From Actinokineospora iranica (GTDB taxonomy: Bacteria > Actinomycetota > Actinomycetes > Mycobacteriales > Pseudonocardiaceae), in the NCBI RefSeq assembly GCF_900101685.1, contig NZ_FMZZ01000001.1, forward strand, positions 372,001 through 436,000: a stretch of DNA of 64,000 nucleotides. Direction: 5' to 3'. The translations under genes were made by a program, and so were the position numbers. This document shows, piece by piece, positions 27,278 through 35,474 of the stretch. The notes under the pieces are model-generated. The model searched no databases. It saw only the letters and a list, made by a program, of their open reading frames with translations, and was not told where the DNA came from. Every line of letters begins with the position of its first letter. Positions within the stretch are counted from its first letter, which is position 1.

Positions 27278-28266
27278 GCAAGTCATCGGCACGACAGTCG
27301 GAGAACGGGCACAAGGCGTCGGACACGGTGCGGGTGGGCGAATCGGTGAGCACGGTCCACACCGACCCGGCCGCGATCGATGAGATGGCGGTCGCGGCCA
27401 GCCGGGAGTCCACCGCGTTCGAGCCGGACGGCTCGGTGGCGGGCTTCCGGCCGGGCCGGACGCTGCCGGTGCGGGTCGAGCTGGTCCGGCAGCTGCGGCG
27501 CAGGCGGACGCAGCTGCTGCTGGGCTTCCTGGTGCTGCTGCCGTTCATCCTGTGGGGCGCGTTCGAGTTCGGCGCCGACACCAGCGGGCGGCGCTCGGGC
27601 GGCTTCGTCGACCTGGCCACCGCCAGCGCGCCGAACTTCGTGGTGTTCGTCCTGTTCGCGGCGGGCAGCTTCCTGCTGCCGATGATCGTGGCGCTGTTCT
27701 TCGGCGACACGATCGCCTCGGAGGCGTCCTGGTCGAGCCTGAAGTACCTGCTGGCCATGCCGGTCCCCCGGCAGCGGCTGCTGCGGCAGAAGGCGATCGC
27801 GTCGGGCCTGCTGTCGGTGTTCGCGCTGGCGCTGCTGCCCGCGGTGGCGCTGCTCGTCGGGGTGGTCTTCTACGGCTCCGGCGAGGCGGTGAGCCCGACC
27901 GGGGATGCGATCGCGTTCTCGGACTCGTTGGTGGCCATGCTGTTCGCGGTCGTCTACATCTCGGTCAACCTGCTGTGGGTGGCCGGGCTGGCGGTGTTCC
28001 TGTCGGTGTCGACCGACGCGCCGCTGGGCGCGGTGGGCGGGACGGTGCTGGTGGCGATCCTGTCGCAGATCCTCGACCAGATCACGGCGCTGGGCGGGCT
28101 GCGGGACTACCTGCCGACCCATTTCGGCTTCGCGTGGTCGGACCTGATCGCCACCGACATCGACTGGGCGAACATGACCCGCGGCGCGTTCTCCGCGATC
28201 ACCTACGCGGCGATCTTCGGTCTCCTGGCCGCCCGCCGCTTCCGCACCAAGGACATCACCAGCTAA
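27274..28266 (+). CDS. ABC-2-type transporter permease
   Basis: The 330-residue protein overlaps the fused ATPase gene by 4 bp (GTGA). A polar N-terminal tail of about 75 residues precedes six hydrophobic segments (LLLGFLVLLPFILWGAFEF, FVVFVLFAAGSFLLPMIVAL and others). The SLKYLLAMPVPRQRLLRQK loop after the second segment is typical of ABC-2 permeases. With the upstream ATPase it should form an exporter of unknown substrate. A hairpin terminator follows, so this is a two-gene operon. Confidence 0.92.
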   Translation: MSKSSARQSENGHKASDTVRVGESVSTVHTDPAAIDEMAVAASRESTAFEPDGSVAGFRPGRTLPVRVELVRQLRRRRTQLLLGFLVLLPFILWGAFEFGADTSGRRSGGFVDLATASAPNFVVFVLFAAGSFLLPMIVALFFGDTIASEASWSSLKYLLAMPVPRQRLLRQKAIASGLLSVFALALLPAVALLVGVVFYGSGEAVSPTGDAIAFSDSLVAMLFAVVYISVNLLWVAGLAVFLSVSTDAPLGAVGGTVLVAILSQILDQITALGGLRDYLPTHFGFAWSDLIATDIDWANMTRGAFSAITYAAIFGLLAARRFRTKDITS

Positions 28267-28307
28267 GACAGCACGGCTGAGTCAGAGCCAACCGAAGACG
28301 GCGCTCC

Positions 28308-28340
28308 GAGGGCCGCTCCCGCAGCGCGGGGGCGGCCCTC
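28308..28340 (+). terminator. Hairpin terminator of the hydrolase-ABC operon
   Basis: GAGGGCCGCTCCCGC (28308-28322) pairs with the sequence at 28326-28340 in 14 of 15 positions, 42 bp after the permease stop. Confidence 0.8.
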
Positions 28341-28426
28341 GCGCGTTGGCCCGCCCCGGTAGATGATCATGACCGGGGCATGGTTCGCTACCGTTGTCCG
28401 GCGCGACAAGGAGGTGCACGGGACCG

Positions 28427-29515
28427 GTGGACGACGTCGACTACTACGAGCTGCTGGGCGTTCGCCGGGACGCCTCGGCAGGTGAGATCAAGTCCGCTTT
28501 CCGGGCGCTGGCGAAGGTCATGCACCCGGACGCGGGCGGCACGTCGGGCACGTTCCGGTTGCTCAAATCGGCCTACGAGACGCTGTCGGACGGCGCGAAG
28601 CGCGCCGAGTACGACCGGGGCCCGATCGCGGCCCCCGTCGAGGTCCCCCGGCCCCGGCCGAGGCCGAGGCGGCGGATGTTCCGCGACGAGCCCGCGTTCG
28701 TGCCCGCGGGCTGCGATGTGCCGCCGTCGTCGCTGCCGTGGTGGCATCTGACCAAGCACCAGCCGCGCATCGGATACGTCCGCACGCCTGGGCACGCGCC
28801 CGCGGCGGCGGCCGTGCTCGGCGGGGTGCTGTTGAGCGTTCCGTTGCTGCTGCCCGGTTTCCTGTCGTCCGCGGTGCTGGTCTGCTGGCTGGCCCTGCTG
28901 GCGGCCGCGATCGCCGCGGTGGTCCGACTGGCCCGGTCCTACCTGTCGGCCGTGCGGGCGCACCGGGACGCGGAGGCGGAGTTCGGCGAGCGGACCGTGT
29001 TCGGCGTCGCTGACGAAGAACCGGTCGGGGAACGGCTGACGGCCGAGTTGCTGGTCAACTATCTGGCTCGACTGCCTGGCGCGCGGGTCTTCCACGGCCT
29101 GTCGCGGCCGGGGTCGGTGTTCGCCGACGTCGAGCACGCGGTGCTGTGCGGGCACCGCCTGGTGCTGGTCGAGTCGAAGCTCTGGCTGCCCGGCCACTAC
29201 GAGATCGACGACGACGGCTCGCTGTGGCGCAACGGCCACCCCTTCCGCGGCGGCACGACGGAGTTGTTCGGCGCGGTGGCCGCGTTCGCCGAGCACCTGC
29301 CCGGTGTTGAGGTGCGCGGCGCGCTGCTGGTCTACCCCAGCCGCGACGGCGAGGTGACCACCGACGACACACCCGGCCTCGGCGTCTCGGCGATGGTGCC
29401 CGAGGACTTCGTGCGCGACATGGGCGACTGGCTGTCGGTCGACTGCGCCACCGTCGACCACCACGTCCTGCGCGCCGTTCGCGCCCGCGTCGTCCGCGAG
29501 GCCGACGCGGCCTGA
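28427..29515 (+). CDS. J-domain protein with two membrane helices and a C-terminal NERD domain
   Basis: The 362-residue protein starts at GTG 28427; AAGGAGG is 12 bases upstream. Residues 3-62 are a J domain (DYYELLGVRRDASAGEIKSA, MHPDAGG with the HPD triad). Residues about 124-165 hold two membrane helices. Residues about 210-330 are a nuclease-related (NERD) domain with VFADVEHAVLCGHRLVLVES, and the E-x-K (ESK) motif is intact, unlike the helicase at 4.7 kb. J domains recruit DnaK. NERD domains are restriction-fold-like, but their nuclease activity is largely unproven. The combination suggests a membrane-anchored chaperone-linked nuclease. The palindrome at 29618 follows it. Confidence 0.88.
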   Translation: MDDVDYYELLGVRRDASAGEIKSAFRALAKVMHPDAGGTSGTFRLLKSAYETLSDGAKRAEYDRGPIAAPVEVPRPRPRPRRRMFRDEPAFVPAGCDVPPSSLPWWHLTKHQPRIGYVRTPGHAPAAAAVLGGVLLSVPLLLPGFLSSAVLVCWLALLAAAIAAVVRLARSYLSAVRAHRDAEAEFGERTVFGVADEEPVGERLTAELLVNYLARLPGARVFHGLSRPGSVFADVEHAVLCGHRLVLVESKLWLPGHYEIDDDGSLWRNGHPFRGGTTELFGAVAAFAEHLPGVEVRGALLVYPSRDGEVTTDDTPGLGVSAMVPEDFVRDMGDWLSVDCATVDHHVLRAVRARVVREADAA

Positions 29516-29617
29516 CCGCGCGCGGCCGCTGGTGATCGGCGAGCAAGCCCGGTGCGCTCACGATCCTGATGGTTCCGCTCTGTGCGGGTATCACCTGATC
29601 GAGAGAACTGCCCGTGA

Positions 29618-29644
29618 CCGTTGTTCGGCATTGCCGAACAACGG
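29618..29644. promoter_or_regulatory. 27-bp perfect palindrome upstream of the secreted esterase gene
   Basis: CCGTTGTTCGGCA (29618-29630) and TGCCGAACAACGG (29632-29644) are perfect inverted copies around a single base. It lies 60 bp before the esterase ATG and 103 bp after the J-domain gene. There is almost no loop, so it is more likely a dimer-binding operator than a terminator. Confidence 0.65.
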
Positions 29645-29703
29645 TACCGTGGCGTCATCGCCCGACGCCACGGCGTGCCGTGATCCGCACCGAGGGAGCG
29701 CCG

Positions 29704-30630
29704 ATGAACCGCCGGACCCTGCTGTCGGCCGCCACCGCCGCGTCGGCCGTCCTGTTGGGCGTGAGCCCCGCGCGGGCGACCGCGGGCGGGCGGGTCCGGG
29801 AGAACCTGCGGATGCGCAGCCAGCTGCTCGGCACGGACGTGCTCTACTCGCTCTATCTCCCGCCCGGCCACATCTCGGCGCGCGGCCTGCCCGTCCTCTA
29901 CCTGCTGCACGGCGCGAGCGGGGACAACACCGAGTGGCTGCGGGCGGGCCGGGCCGCCGACATCCTCGACCGCGCCATCGTGCGCCGCAGACTCCCGCCG
30001 ATGGCGGTGGTGATGCCCGACGCGCGGCCGGACACGTCCAAGCCGTCGGTGAACCAGCCGCTGGGGTACTACGTCAACGACGCCACGGGGTCCTTCCCCT
30101 ACGCGGACATGTTCGTCAAGGAGTTCGTCCCGAACATCGAGTCCGCGCACCAGGTGGGCGGCGCGGCCCCGCGCGCGATCGGCGGGCTGTCGATGGGCGG
30201 GTTCGGGGCGCTGTCCTTCGCTTTCCGCAATCCCGGCATGTTCGCCGCCGCCTTCGCCTTCAGCGTCGGGCACCGCACCGACGAGCAACTCGTCGCGCTC
30301 GACATGGCCGGGTACAACTGGCGCTACTCGCGCATGATCGGCGCGAACCTGGTCGGCGCGGACCGGCTCAACGAGCGCTATCGCCACTGGAACCTGGTCG
30401 ACACCGTCAACCGCGCTCCGGCGGCGGACCTGTCCCGCGCCCCGTACTTCCTCGACTGCGGCGCCTACGACGACCTCTTCGAGGGCAACGTCGACCTGCA
30501 CCTGGCGCTGACCCGCAAGGGCGTGCCGCACCGGTTCCTGTCCCGGGAGGGCGCGCACGAGTGGTCGTACTGGACCAGCGGCCTCCCGGCCGCCCTGGAC
30601 TTCCTGGCGGGCCACCTCGGCGCGGCGTGA
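29704..30630 (+). CDS. Secreted esterase (antigen 85/esterase D-like alpha/beta hydrolase)
   Basis: The 308-residue protein starts at ATG 29704 with GGGAG 6 bases upstream. The N-terminus (MNRRTLLSAATAASAVLLG) has twin Arg and a hydrophobic core, consistent with a Tat or Sec signal cleaved near ARATA. The hydrolase has LPVLYLLHGASGDNTEW, the nucleophile in GGLSMGGFG (about 163), Asp in LDCGAYDDLFEG and His in SREGAHEWSYW, as in the putative-esterase family that includes mycolyltransferases and feruloyl esterases. The substrate is unknown. Its stop abuts the stop of the convergent gene (TGATCA). Confidence 0.9.
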   Translation: MNRRTLLSAATAASAVLLGVSPARATAGGRVRENLRMRSQLLGTDVLYSLYLPPGHISARGLPVLYLLHGASGDNTEWLRAGRAADILDRAIVRRRLPPMAVVMPDARPDTSKPSVNQPLGYYVNDATGSFPYADMFVKEFVPNIESAHQVGGAAPRAIGGLSMGGFGALSFAFRNPGMFAAAFAFSVGHRTDEQLVALDMAGYNWRYSRMIGANLVGADRLNERYRHWNLVDTVNRAPAADLSRAPYFLDCGAYDDLFEGNVDLHLALTRKGVPHRFLSREGAHEWSYWTSGLPAALDFLAGHLGAA

Positions 30631-31422
30631 TCAGCGGTCGGCCAGCGCGGCGGACAGCGGGCCGAGGCGGTCCAGGACACCCGTGGCGGCGGCCACCGCG
30701 GCGAGCCGGGCGCGCGGTGGGCCGGGTAGGTCGCCGACGGCGGCCGCCAGGCGGGTCATGCCCGCGGTGTCGAGGCAGGCGAGCAGCGGCAGGATCTCGT
30801 GGGCGAACTCGTCGTCCGCGGTGGCCATCGCGGACGCCACCGCGGGCAGCCGGTCGTCGGCGATCTGGGCGAACAGGGCGGGAAAGCGGTCCTGGCTTTC
30901 GCTGAACACCGCGCCGCGCAACAGGTTCTCCTCGTCCAGCGTGGCGACGACCACCCGCAGCGCCTCGGCGGAGAGCTTGTCGACGAACTGGCCCATGGCG
31001 ATGTGGTCGCCGCGGCCTGCCAACTCGCGGGCGACCTCGGTGATCATCTCCGGGGGCAGCCGGGTCAGCACCGCGCCCACCCGCCGGGGGTCGAGCCGGG
31101 CGGCGACGTCGGCGAGGAACCCGGTCGACAGCCTGCCCGCGAGGTCGAGCGCGCGGTCGGGCTCGAGCACAGCCGCGACCCGCGCGCACAGCGTCGGCCC
31201 GAACGACCGCTGCGCGATGGCCGCGGTGAGCGCGGCGGGCACGAGCCTGCTGGCCGCCGCGATCCGCTCGAACACCGCCCGGTCGGCGCCGAACAGCACG
31301 TCGGTTGCCCGTTCGCGGACGCGGCGCAGATCGGCCTCGGGCACGTCCGCCAGGTAGCCGAACCGCTCGGGGTCCTCGCCGAGCAGCCGGGCCAGCTTGG
31401 CGATCTCCGCGCGCGGGCTCAC
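30631..31422 (-). CDS. Helical-repeat protein of unknown function
   Basis: The 263-residue soluble protein is nearly all alpha-helical. Repeated segments of about 35 residues (RLSTGFLADVAARLDPRRVG, LTRLPPEMITEVARELAGRG, KLSAEALRVVVATLDEENLL) recall the MgtE intracellular N domain or FliG-like repeats. There is no catalytic motif. It overlaps the small upstream gene by 4 bp (GTG start 31422), so they are co-translated. No function is assigned. Confidence 0.75.
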   Translation of the reverse strand: MSPRAEIAKLARLLGEDPERFGYLADVPEADLRRVRERATDVLFGADRAVFERIAAASRLVPAALTAAIAQRSFGPTLCARVAAVLEPDRALDLAGRLSTGFLADVAARLDPRRVGAVLTRLPPEMITEVARELAGRGDHIAMGQFVDKLSAEALRVVVATLDEENLLRGAVFSESQDRFPALFAQIADDRLPAVASAMATADDEFAHEILPLLACLDTAGMTRLAAAVGDLPGPPRARLAAVAAATGVLDRLGPLSAALADR

Positions 31423-31676
31423 AGGCCGATCACCCGGCGCACCAGGACGCGCAAGGGCCGGGGCAGCGCGCGCAGGGACTCGTCGGTGGCCGAGGTCAAC
31501 TCGGCGCGCTGGCGGCGGCGCGCGGACCGCAGCGCCGCGGCGAGATCGCGGGCCGCGGCCGGGTCGAGCGACTCGACGGCGGCGGGCAGCGGGCCGCGGA
31601 ACTGTTCGCGCAACTCGGCGACCGCGTCGTCCACGGGCTCACCTCCACCGGTCTGGTCAGGACTGTTCTTTGTCAC
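31419..31676 (-). CDS. Small protein of unknown function, partner of the helical-repeat protein
   Basis: The 85-residue acidic/basic helical protein (DDAVAELREQFRGPLPAAVE, AAARDLAAALRSARRRQRAE) has no membrane segment. It starts at GTG 31676 without a clear ribosome site. Its stop overlaps the start of the helical-repeat gene, which supports it being real. Confidence 0.6.
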   Translation of the reverse strand: MTKNSPDQTGGGEPVDDAVAELREQFRGPLPAAVESLDPAAARDLAAALRSARRRQRAELTSATDESLRALPRPLRVLVRRVIGL

Positions 31677-32187
31677 CGAGGTTCATGAAACCGCGGTCCT
31701 GGAACCACTGTCCGCCGCGCACGACGCTGAGTCCACTTCGGACAGAGCCGCCCTCCGGGCAGGCGGCGCCCCACCTCGACGGGCCGTTCGGCGAGGCGAC
31801 GCCGCTCGCCGGGCGACCAGGTGCGATAGCCCGACGCGAGCACGCTTCCAGGCAGGCGATCCTACGGCCCGCGCGGTCCGCTTTCCGACGGGCGGGTCGG
31901 AAAGCTGTCCGGCGCTCGCGACCACGCGGCGAAAAACCTTGTGCGACTGAGCAACCTGGCGGCATGATCGAGCCACCGGCCTGCACTTCGGAAACGGACG
32001 CGGGCGGACACGCCGCGCGCCTGCGCTGTCGACGCAGGTCCGGTGATCCGGATTCACGGTTTCGGCGGCACACACGGCGGGCAGTCGATCTGTACTGTTG
32101 TGGTTCCCGACCACCGACGAGGATGGCGGGTGGCGAGTGCGCGACATCGGTGCGGGCGCCGTCGGCCGCTGACCGCGGAGTTGAACC
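31677..32187. other. Intergenic region upstream of the TIR gene
   Basis: These 511 bp lie between divergent genes. Frames on both strands are Arg/Ser-rich shadows without codon bias or ribosome sites. No repeat or hairpin worth naming was found. The GGAG site of the TIR gene lies at its right end. Confidence 0.5.
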
Positions 32188-33369
32188 ATGCACGTGTTCG
32201 TCAGCCACTCGGTGCCTGATCGCGACGCCGCGGCCCGGCTGCGCGCCGACCTGGCGCAGTTGGGCAGGCAGGTGGTGCTCGACCGCGGCGAGCCGGTCGG
32301 CCCCCGGTGGTGGGAAAGCGTGCTCCAGCGCCTCCAGCGCTGCGCGGTGTTCGTGCTGCTGGTCTCCCCGTCGTCGGTGCGCTCCCCCGGCTGCCTGGCC
32401 CAACTCCGGTACGCGCGGGCACTGCGCAGGCCGGTGCTGCTGGTCCCGGTGCGGCCCGCGCCGCTGCCACCGGACGCGGAGGACGCCCCGGTGTTCGACC
32501 CGGCGGGCCTGGCCGGGCCGGAGCGGCTGACGAAGCTGCGGCGAGCGCTGATGTCGCTGCCCGCCGCGCCGCCGCTGCCCGATCCGCTGCCCCCGGACCC
32601 GCCGGTCCCCTACCTCGACCCGCTGCGCGAGCGGCTGGCCGACCCCGGGCTCGACCAGACCGACCTGCGGGAGATCTTCGACGAGTTGCGCGGCAGGCTG
32701 CGCGACGAGCACGAGCGGCCCGCCGTGTGGGGGCTGCTGGTGCGGCTGCGGGCGCGCCCCGGCTTGCCGCCGTCGCTGCTGGCCGAGGTGGAGAAGGTGC
32801 TCGCCCCGGGCTGGCAGCCCGACCCGGAGCGGCGCGTGGAGAAGCGCTACTGGGACGGGCAGGCGTGGACGACCCTGGTCCGCCACGAGGGCCGGGAGTT
32901 CAACGAGCGCCGCGTCCCACCCCCGGAAGCGACCTGGCCGGGCGACCAGGGCCTGGTGCGCGCCCGCCCCACCCCCACGACCCGCCCCGTCCCCCGTCCC
33001 CGGCGACGCCGGTGGCAGGCCCTCACGGCCGCGGCCGCCCTCGTCGCGGCGGCCGCGGTCGGCGGATACCTGTTCTTCCGCATGGAATCCGACGCCCCGG
33101 GCCTGACGGTGCGCGAGTTCGTGGACGCGGTGAACGTCGCCGACACCGCCGCCCTGAGCCACGTCCTGTGCGAACGCGACCAGGGCCGCGAACGGGAGCT
33201 GTACCTGCGCGGCGACCCCCGCATGACCCTGGAACGGGTGGAGGAGAACACCGACCCGCCCACGTTCACGGTGCTGGCCACCAGCAGCTCCACCAGCCGC
33301 ACCGACCGGCGGACTTACCCGCTGGTCCTGGAGGCCGGGCAGTGGCGGGTGTGCTCACCCGCGCGATGA
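32188..33369 (+). CDS. TIR-DUF2510-transmembrane protein
   Basis: The 393-residue protein starts at ATG 32188 with GGAG 7 bases upstream. Residues 1-110 are a TIR domain (MHVFVSHSVPDRDAAARLRA, VLLVSPSSVRSPGCLAQLRY, RPVLLVPV). Residues about 206-230 are a DUF2510 motif (APGWQPDPERRVEKRYWDGQ). One membrane helix lies near 279-297, followed by an outer NTF2-like domain (LTVREFVDAVNVADTAALSH). In NAD-cleaving TIRs a Glu follows the SPWC motif; the aligned residue here is Gln (CLAQL), so NADase activity is doubtful and a signalling or scaffold role is likelier. It is convergent with the VWA/MoxR pair. Confidence 0.85.
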   Translation: MHVFVSHSVPDRDAAARLRADLAQLGRQVVLDRGEPVGPRWWESVLQRLQRCAVFVLLVSPSSVRSPGCLAQLRYARALRRPVLLVPVRPAPLPPDAEDAPVFDPAGLAGPERLTKLRRALMSLPAAPPLPDPLPPDPPVPYLDPLRERLADPGLDQTDLREIFDELRGRLRDEHERPAVWGLLVRLRARPGLPPSLLAEVEKVLAPGWQPDPERRVEKRYWDGQAWTTLVRHEGREFNERRVPPPEATWPGDQGLVRARPTPTTRPVPRPRRRRWQALTAAAALVAAAAVGGYLFFRMESDAPGLTVREFVDAVNVADTAALSHVLCERDQGRERELYLRGDPRMTLERVEENTDPPTFTVLATSSSTSRTDRRTYPLVLEAGQWRVCSPAR

Positions 33370-33428
33370 TCCGGCCAGCGGCTGCCCTGCGGTCTGTGGG
33401 AGCGACGGCAGAGCCCGCTTCCGACCCC

Positions 33429-33476
33429 GTGGCCTGCCGACAGTCCGCTACGGCGCGCTGGAGGCGGGCAGGCCAC
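33429..33476. terminator. Long-loop inverted repeat between convergent TIR and VWA genes
   Basis: GTGGCCTGCC (33429-33438) and GGCAGGCCAC (33467-33476) form a 10-bp stem with a 28-base loop. The position fits a bidirectional terminator, but the loop is long. Confidence 0.45.
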
Positions 33477-33521
33477 AGCACGTAGGGCGAGATGGTGCCC
33501 TGCCAATCGACAGACCGCCGC

Positions 33522-35474
33522 CTAGCGCGATCTCCTGGTGCGGAGGTAGTCGCCGACCACGGCGCTGCCGAGGCCGTCGAGGTCGGGGGCGACGACTCGG
33601 CCGCCGCCGCGTTTGGCGACGAGGTCGACGAAGGCGGCCAGGCTGGGGTTGTCGCCGAGCATGAAAACCGTCACCGAGGCGCCGAGTTTGGCCAGGGCGT
33701 CGACTTCGGCCAGGGTTTTGCGCAGGGTGCGGTGGGTCGGGGGGTAGTTGAAGACGGCCTCGCCGTCTGGTTCCAGGTGGGCGGTGGGCTCGCCGTCGGT
33801 GACGATCAGGACGACGGGGCGGGCGTCGGGGTTGCGCCGCAGGTGCCTGCCCGCCAGCAGCAGGGCGTGGTGCAGGTTGGTGCCCTGCTCCCAGACGCCC
33901 TCCAGCGCGGTCAGCCGCTCGATGTCCACTGTGGACGCGTGCCTGCCGAAGGTGATGAGCGCCAGCTCGTCGGTGCGGAAGCGGGTGCTGATCAGGTGGT
34001 GCAGGGCCAGCGCCGTGCGCTTCATCGGGACCCAGCGGTCATCCTGGACCATCGACCAGGAGGTGTCGACGCACAGGGCCACCGCGGCCCGCGCCCGCCG
34101 CTCGGTCTCCACGACCTCCACATCGGACACGTCGATGCGCACCGCGCCTGCGCCCGCGGAAGCCGTGCGCAGCACCGCGTTGCGCACGGTGCGGGAGACG
34201 TCCCATGGCTCGGTGTCGCCGAAGGCCCAGGCGCGGGTGGCCCCCGTCGGCTCCCCGGCGGCGCCCGCGTGGGCGGTGTCGCGTTCGCCCCGGCGGGAGC
34301 GCAGGGCGCCGACCACATCGGACAGAGCGTTCTCGCCGAGGCGGCGCAAAGCCTTGGGCGACAGGTGCAGCGAGCCGTCAGGGCCGCGTTCGAGCAGGTT
34401 CTGCGCGCGCAGCTCGCGCTCCAGCTCGGCCAGCCTGCGGGCGTCGACGGTCGCCTCGTCGCCGAGTTGGCGTTGCAGCGCCTCGAGATCGATGTCCTCC
34501 AGCCGGGCGCCCGGGTAGGACTGGGCCAGCTGCTCTGCCAGGGCGTCCAGCTCGGCCAGGTCGGCCATGGCCTGCGCGCCCTCGCCGAGGCCGAGCGGGT
34601 CCTGGCCGCGGAACCGGGCCGAGGACGTCCAGTCCTCCCCCGGCCGCAGCGCCCGCAGGTTCGCGTCCAGGGTGGCGACCTGCTCGGCCAGCCGGGGATC
34701 GCCGAACGCGTTGGCCATCAGCTCGGAAAGCTCGGCGCGCTGCTGGGCGCTCATCGAGTTCATCATCCGCTGCGCCGCGGCCGCGCGGGCGGCCAGCGCG
34801 TCGATCAGCTCCTCGACCGTGCGGGGGTTCTCCGGGAAGAACTCGCCGTGCTTGCGCATGAAGCGGTCGAACCGGTCTTTCGTGTCGTCGCCGCGCAGGT
34901 GCGCGAGCAGCAACTCGTTGAGGTCGGCCATCATCGCGCGGATGCGCTCGGTGTCCTCTGGCCGCATCTGGTTCAGGGCCTGCTTCATGCCCTGGAACCG
35001 GGACTCCATCAGCTCTTGGCCGAGCTTGTCGCGGATCTCTTCGTAGGCCGCCCTGGCCTCCGGGGAACGCCAGTCGTACTCGGCGAGCTCCCGCACCGCC
35101 GCGGCCGTGCCGGGCGGCAGCGCGTCGAGCTGGGCCTCGCGGAACCGGGCGTCGTCGGACGGGTCGGGGAACAGCGCGGTCCGCTCGGCCGCCAGCGCGC
35201 GGTCGAGCAGCTCGCGGACCTCGCCGAGGGTGCCGTCGAGGTTGTGCCTGCGCTGGATGCGGGACCGCCGCTCCCACAGCCGCCGGGTCAGCTCGTCGAG
35301 CCCGGCCGTGCCCCGGGTGCCGCGGCGCAGCAGTTCCTCCAGCGCCGCGCGCGGCGACGAGCCCTCCATCACGTCCCGGCCCAGCGCCTCCAACGCCTCG
35401 CGCAGGTCGATCGGCGGCGCGAGCGGGTCGGGGCCGTCGTGCCAGGGCCCGTAGCGGTACCGGTCCGCGGTCAT
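33522..35474 (-). CDS. VWA-domain protein (CoxE/ChlD-like), partner of the MoxR-type ATPase
   Basis: The 650-residue soluble protein has a long helical N-terminal region (about 1-440) and a C-terminal von Willebrand A domain. The MIDAS motif is VALCVDTSWSMVQDD, followed by the ELALITFGRHA strand and VVLIVTDGEPTAHL. Such proteins act with an adjacent AAA+ ATPase in the manner of magnesium chelatase D/I, inserting metals or remodelling complexes. Its ATG overlaps the ATPase stop by 4 bp, so the two form one operon. The substrate is unknown. Confidence 0.9.
   Translation of the reverse strand: MTADRYRYGPWHDGPDPLAPPIDLREALEALGRDVMEGSSPRAALEELLRRGTRGTAGLDELTRRLWERRSRIQRRHNLDGTLGEVRELLDRALAAERTALFPDPSDDARFREAQLDALPPGTAAAVRELAEYDWRSPEARAAYEEIRDKLGQELMESRFQGMKQALNQMRPEDTERIRAMMADLNELLLAHLRGDDTKDRFDRFMRKHGEFFPENPRTVEELIDALAARAAAAQRMMNSMSAQQRAELSELMANAFGDPRLAEQVATLDANLRALRPGEDWTSSARFRGQDPLGLGEGAQAMADLAELDALAEQLAQSYPGARLEDIDLEALQRQLGDEATVDARRLAELERELRAQNLLERGPDGSLHLSPKALRRLGENALSDVVGALRSRRGERDTAHAGAAGEPTGATRAWAFGDTEPWDVSRTVRNAVLRTASAGAGAVRIDVSDVEVVETERRARAAVALCVDTSWSMVQDDRWVPMKRTALALHHLISTRFRTDELALITFGRHASTVDIERLTALEGVWEQGTNLHHALLLAGRHLRRNPDARPVVLIVTDGEPTAHLEPDGEAVFNYPPTHRTLRKTLAEVDALAKLGASVTVFMLGDNPSLAAFVDLVAKRGGGRVVAPDLDGLGSAVVGDYLRTRRSR

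Noticed and set aside
24350-27292. 980-codon minus-strand frame opposite the hydrolase-ABC gene
   Set aside because: Antisense shadow without recognisable protein features; the plus frame has signal, catalytic and ABC motifs.
31683-32189. 168-codon minus-strand frame upstream of the TIR gene
   Set aside because: Ser/Arg/Pro-rich composition, no ribosome site, no homology recognised.
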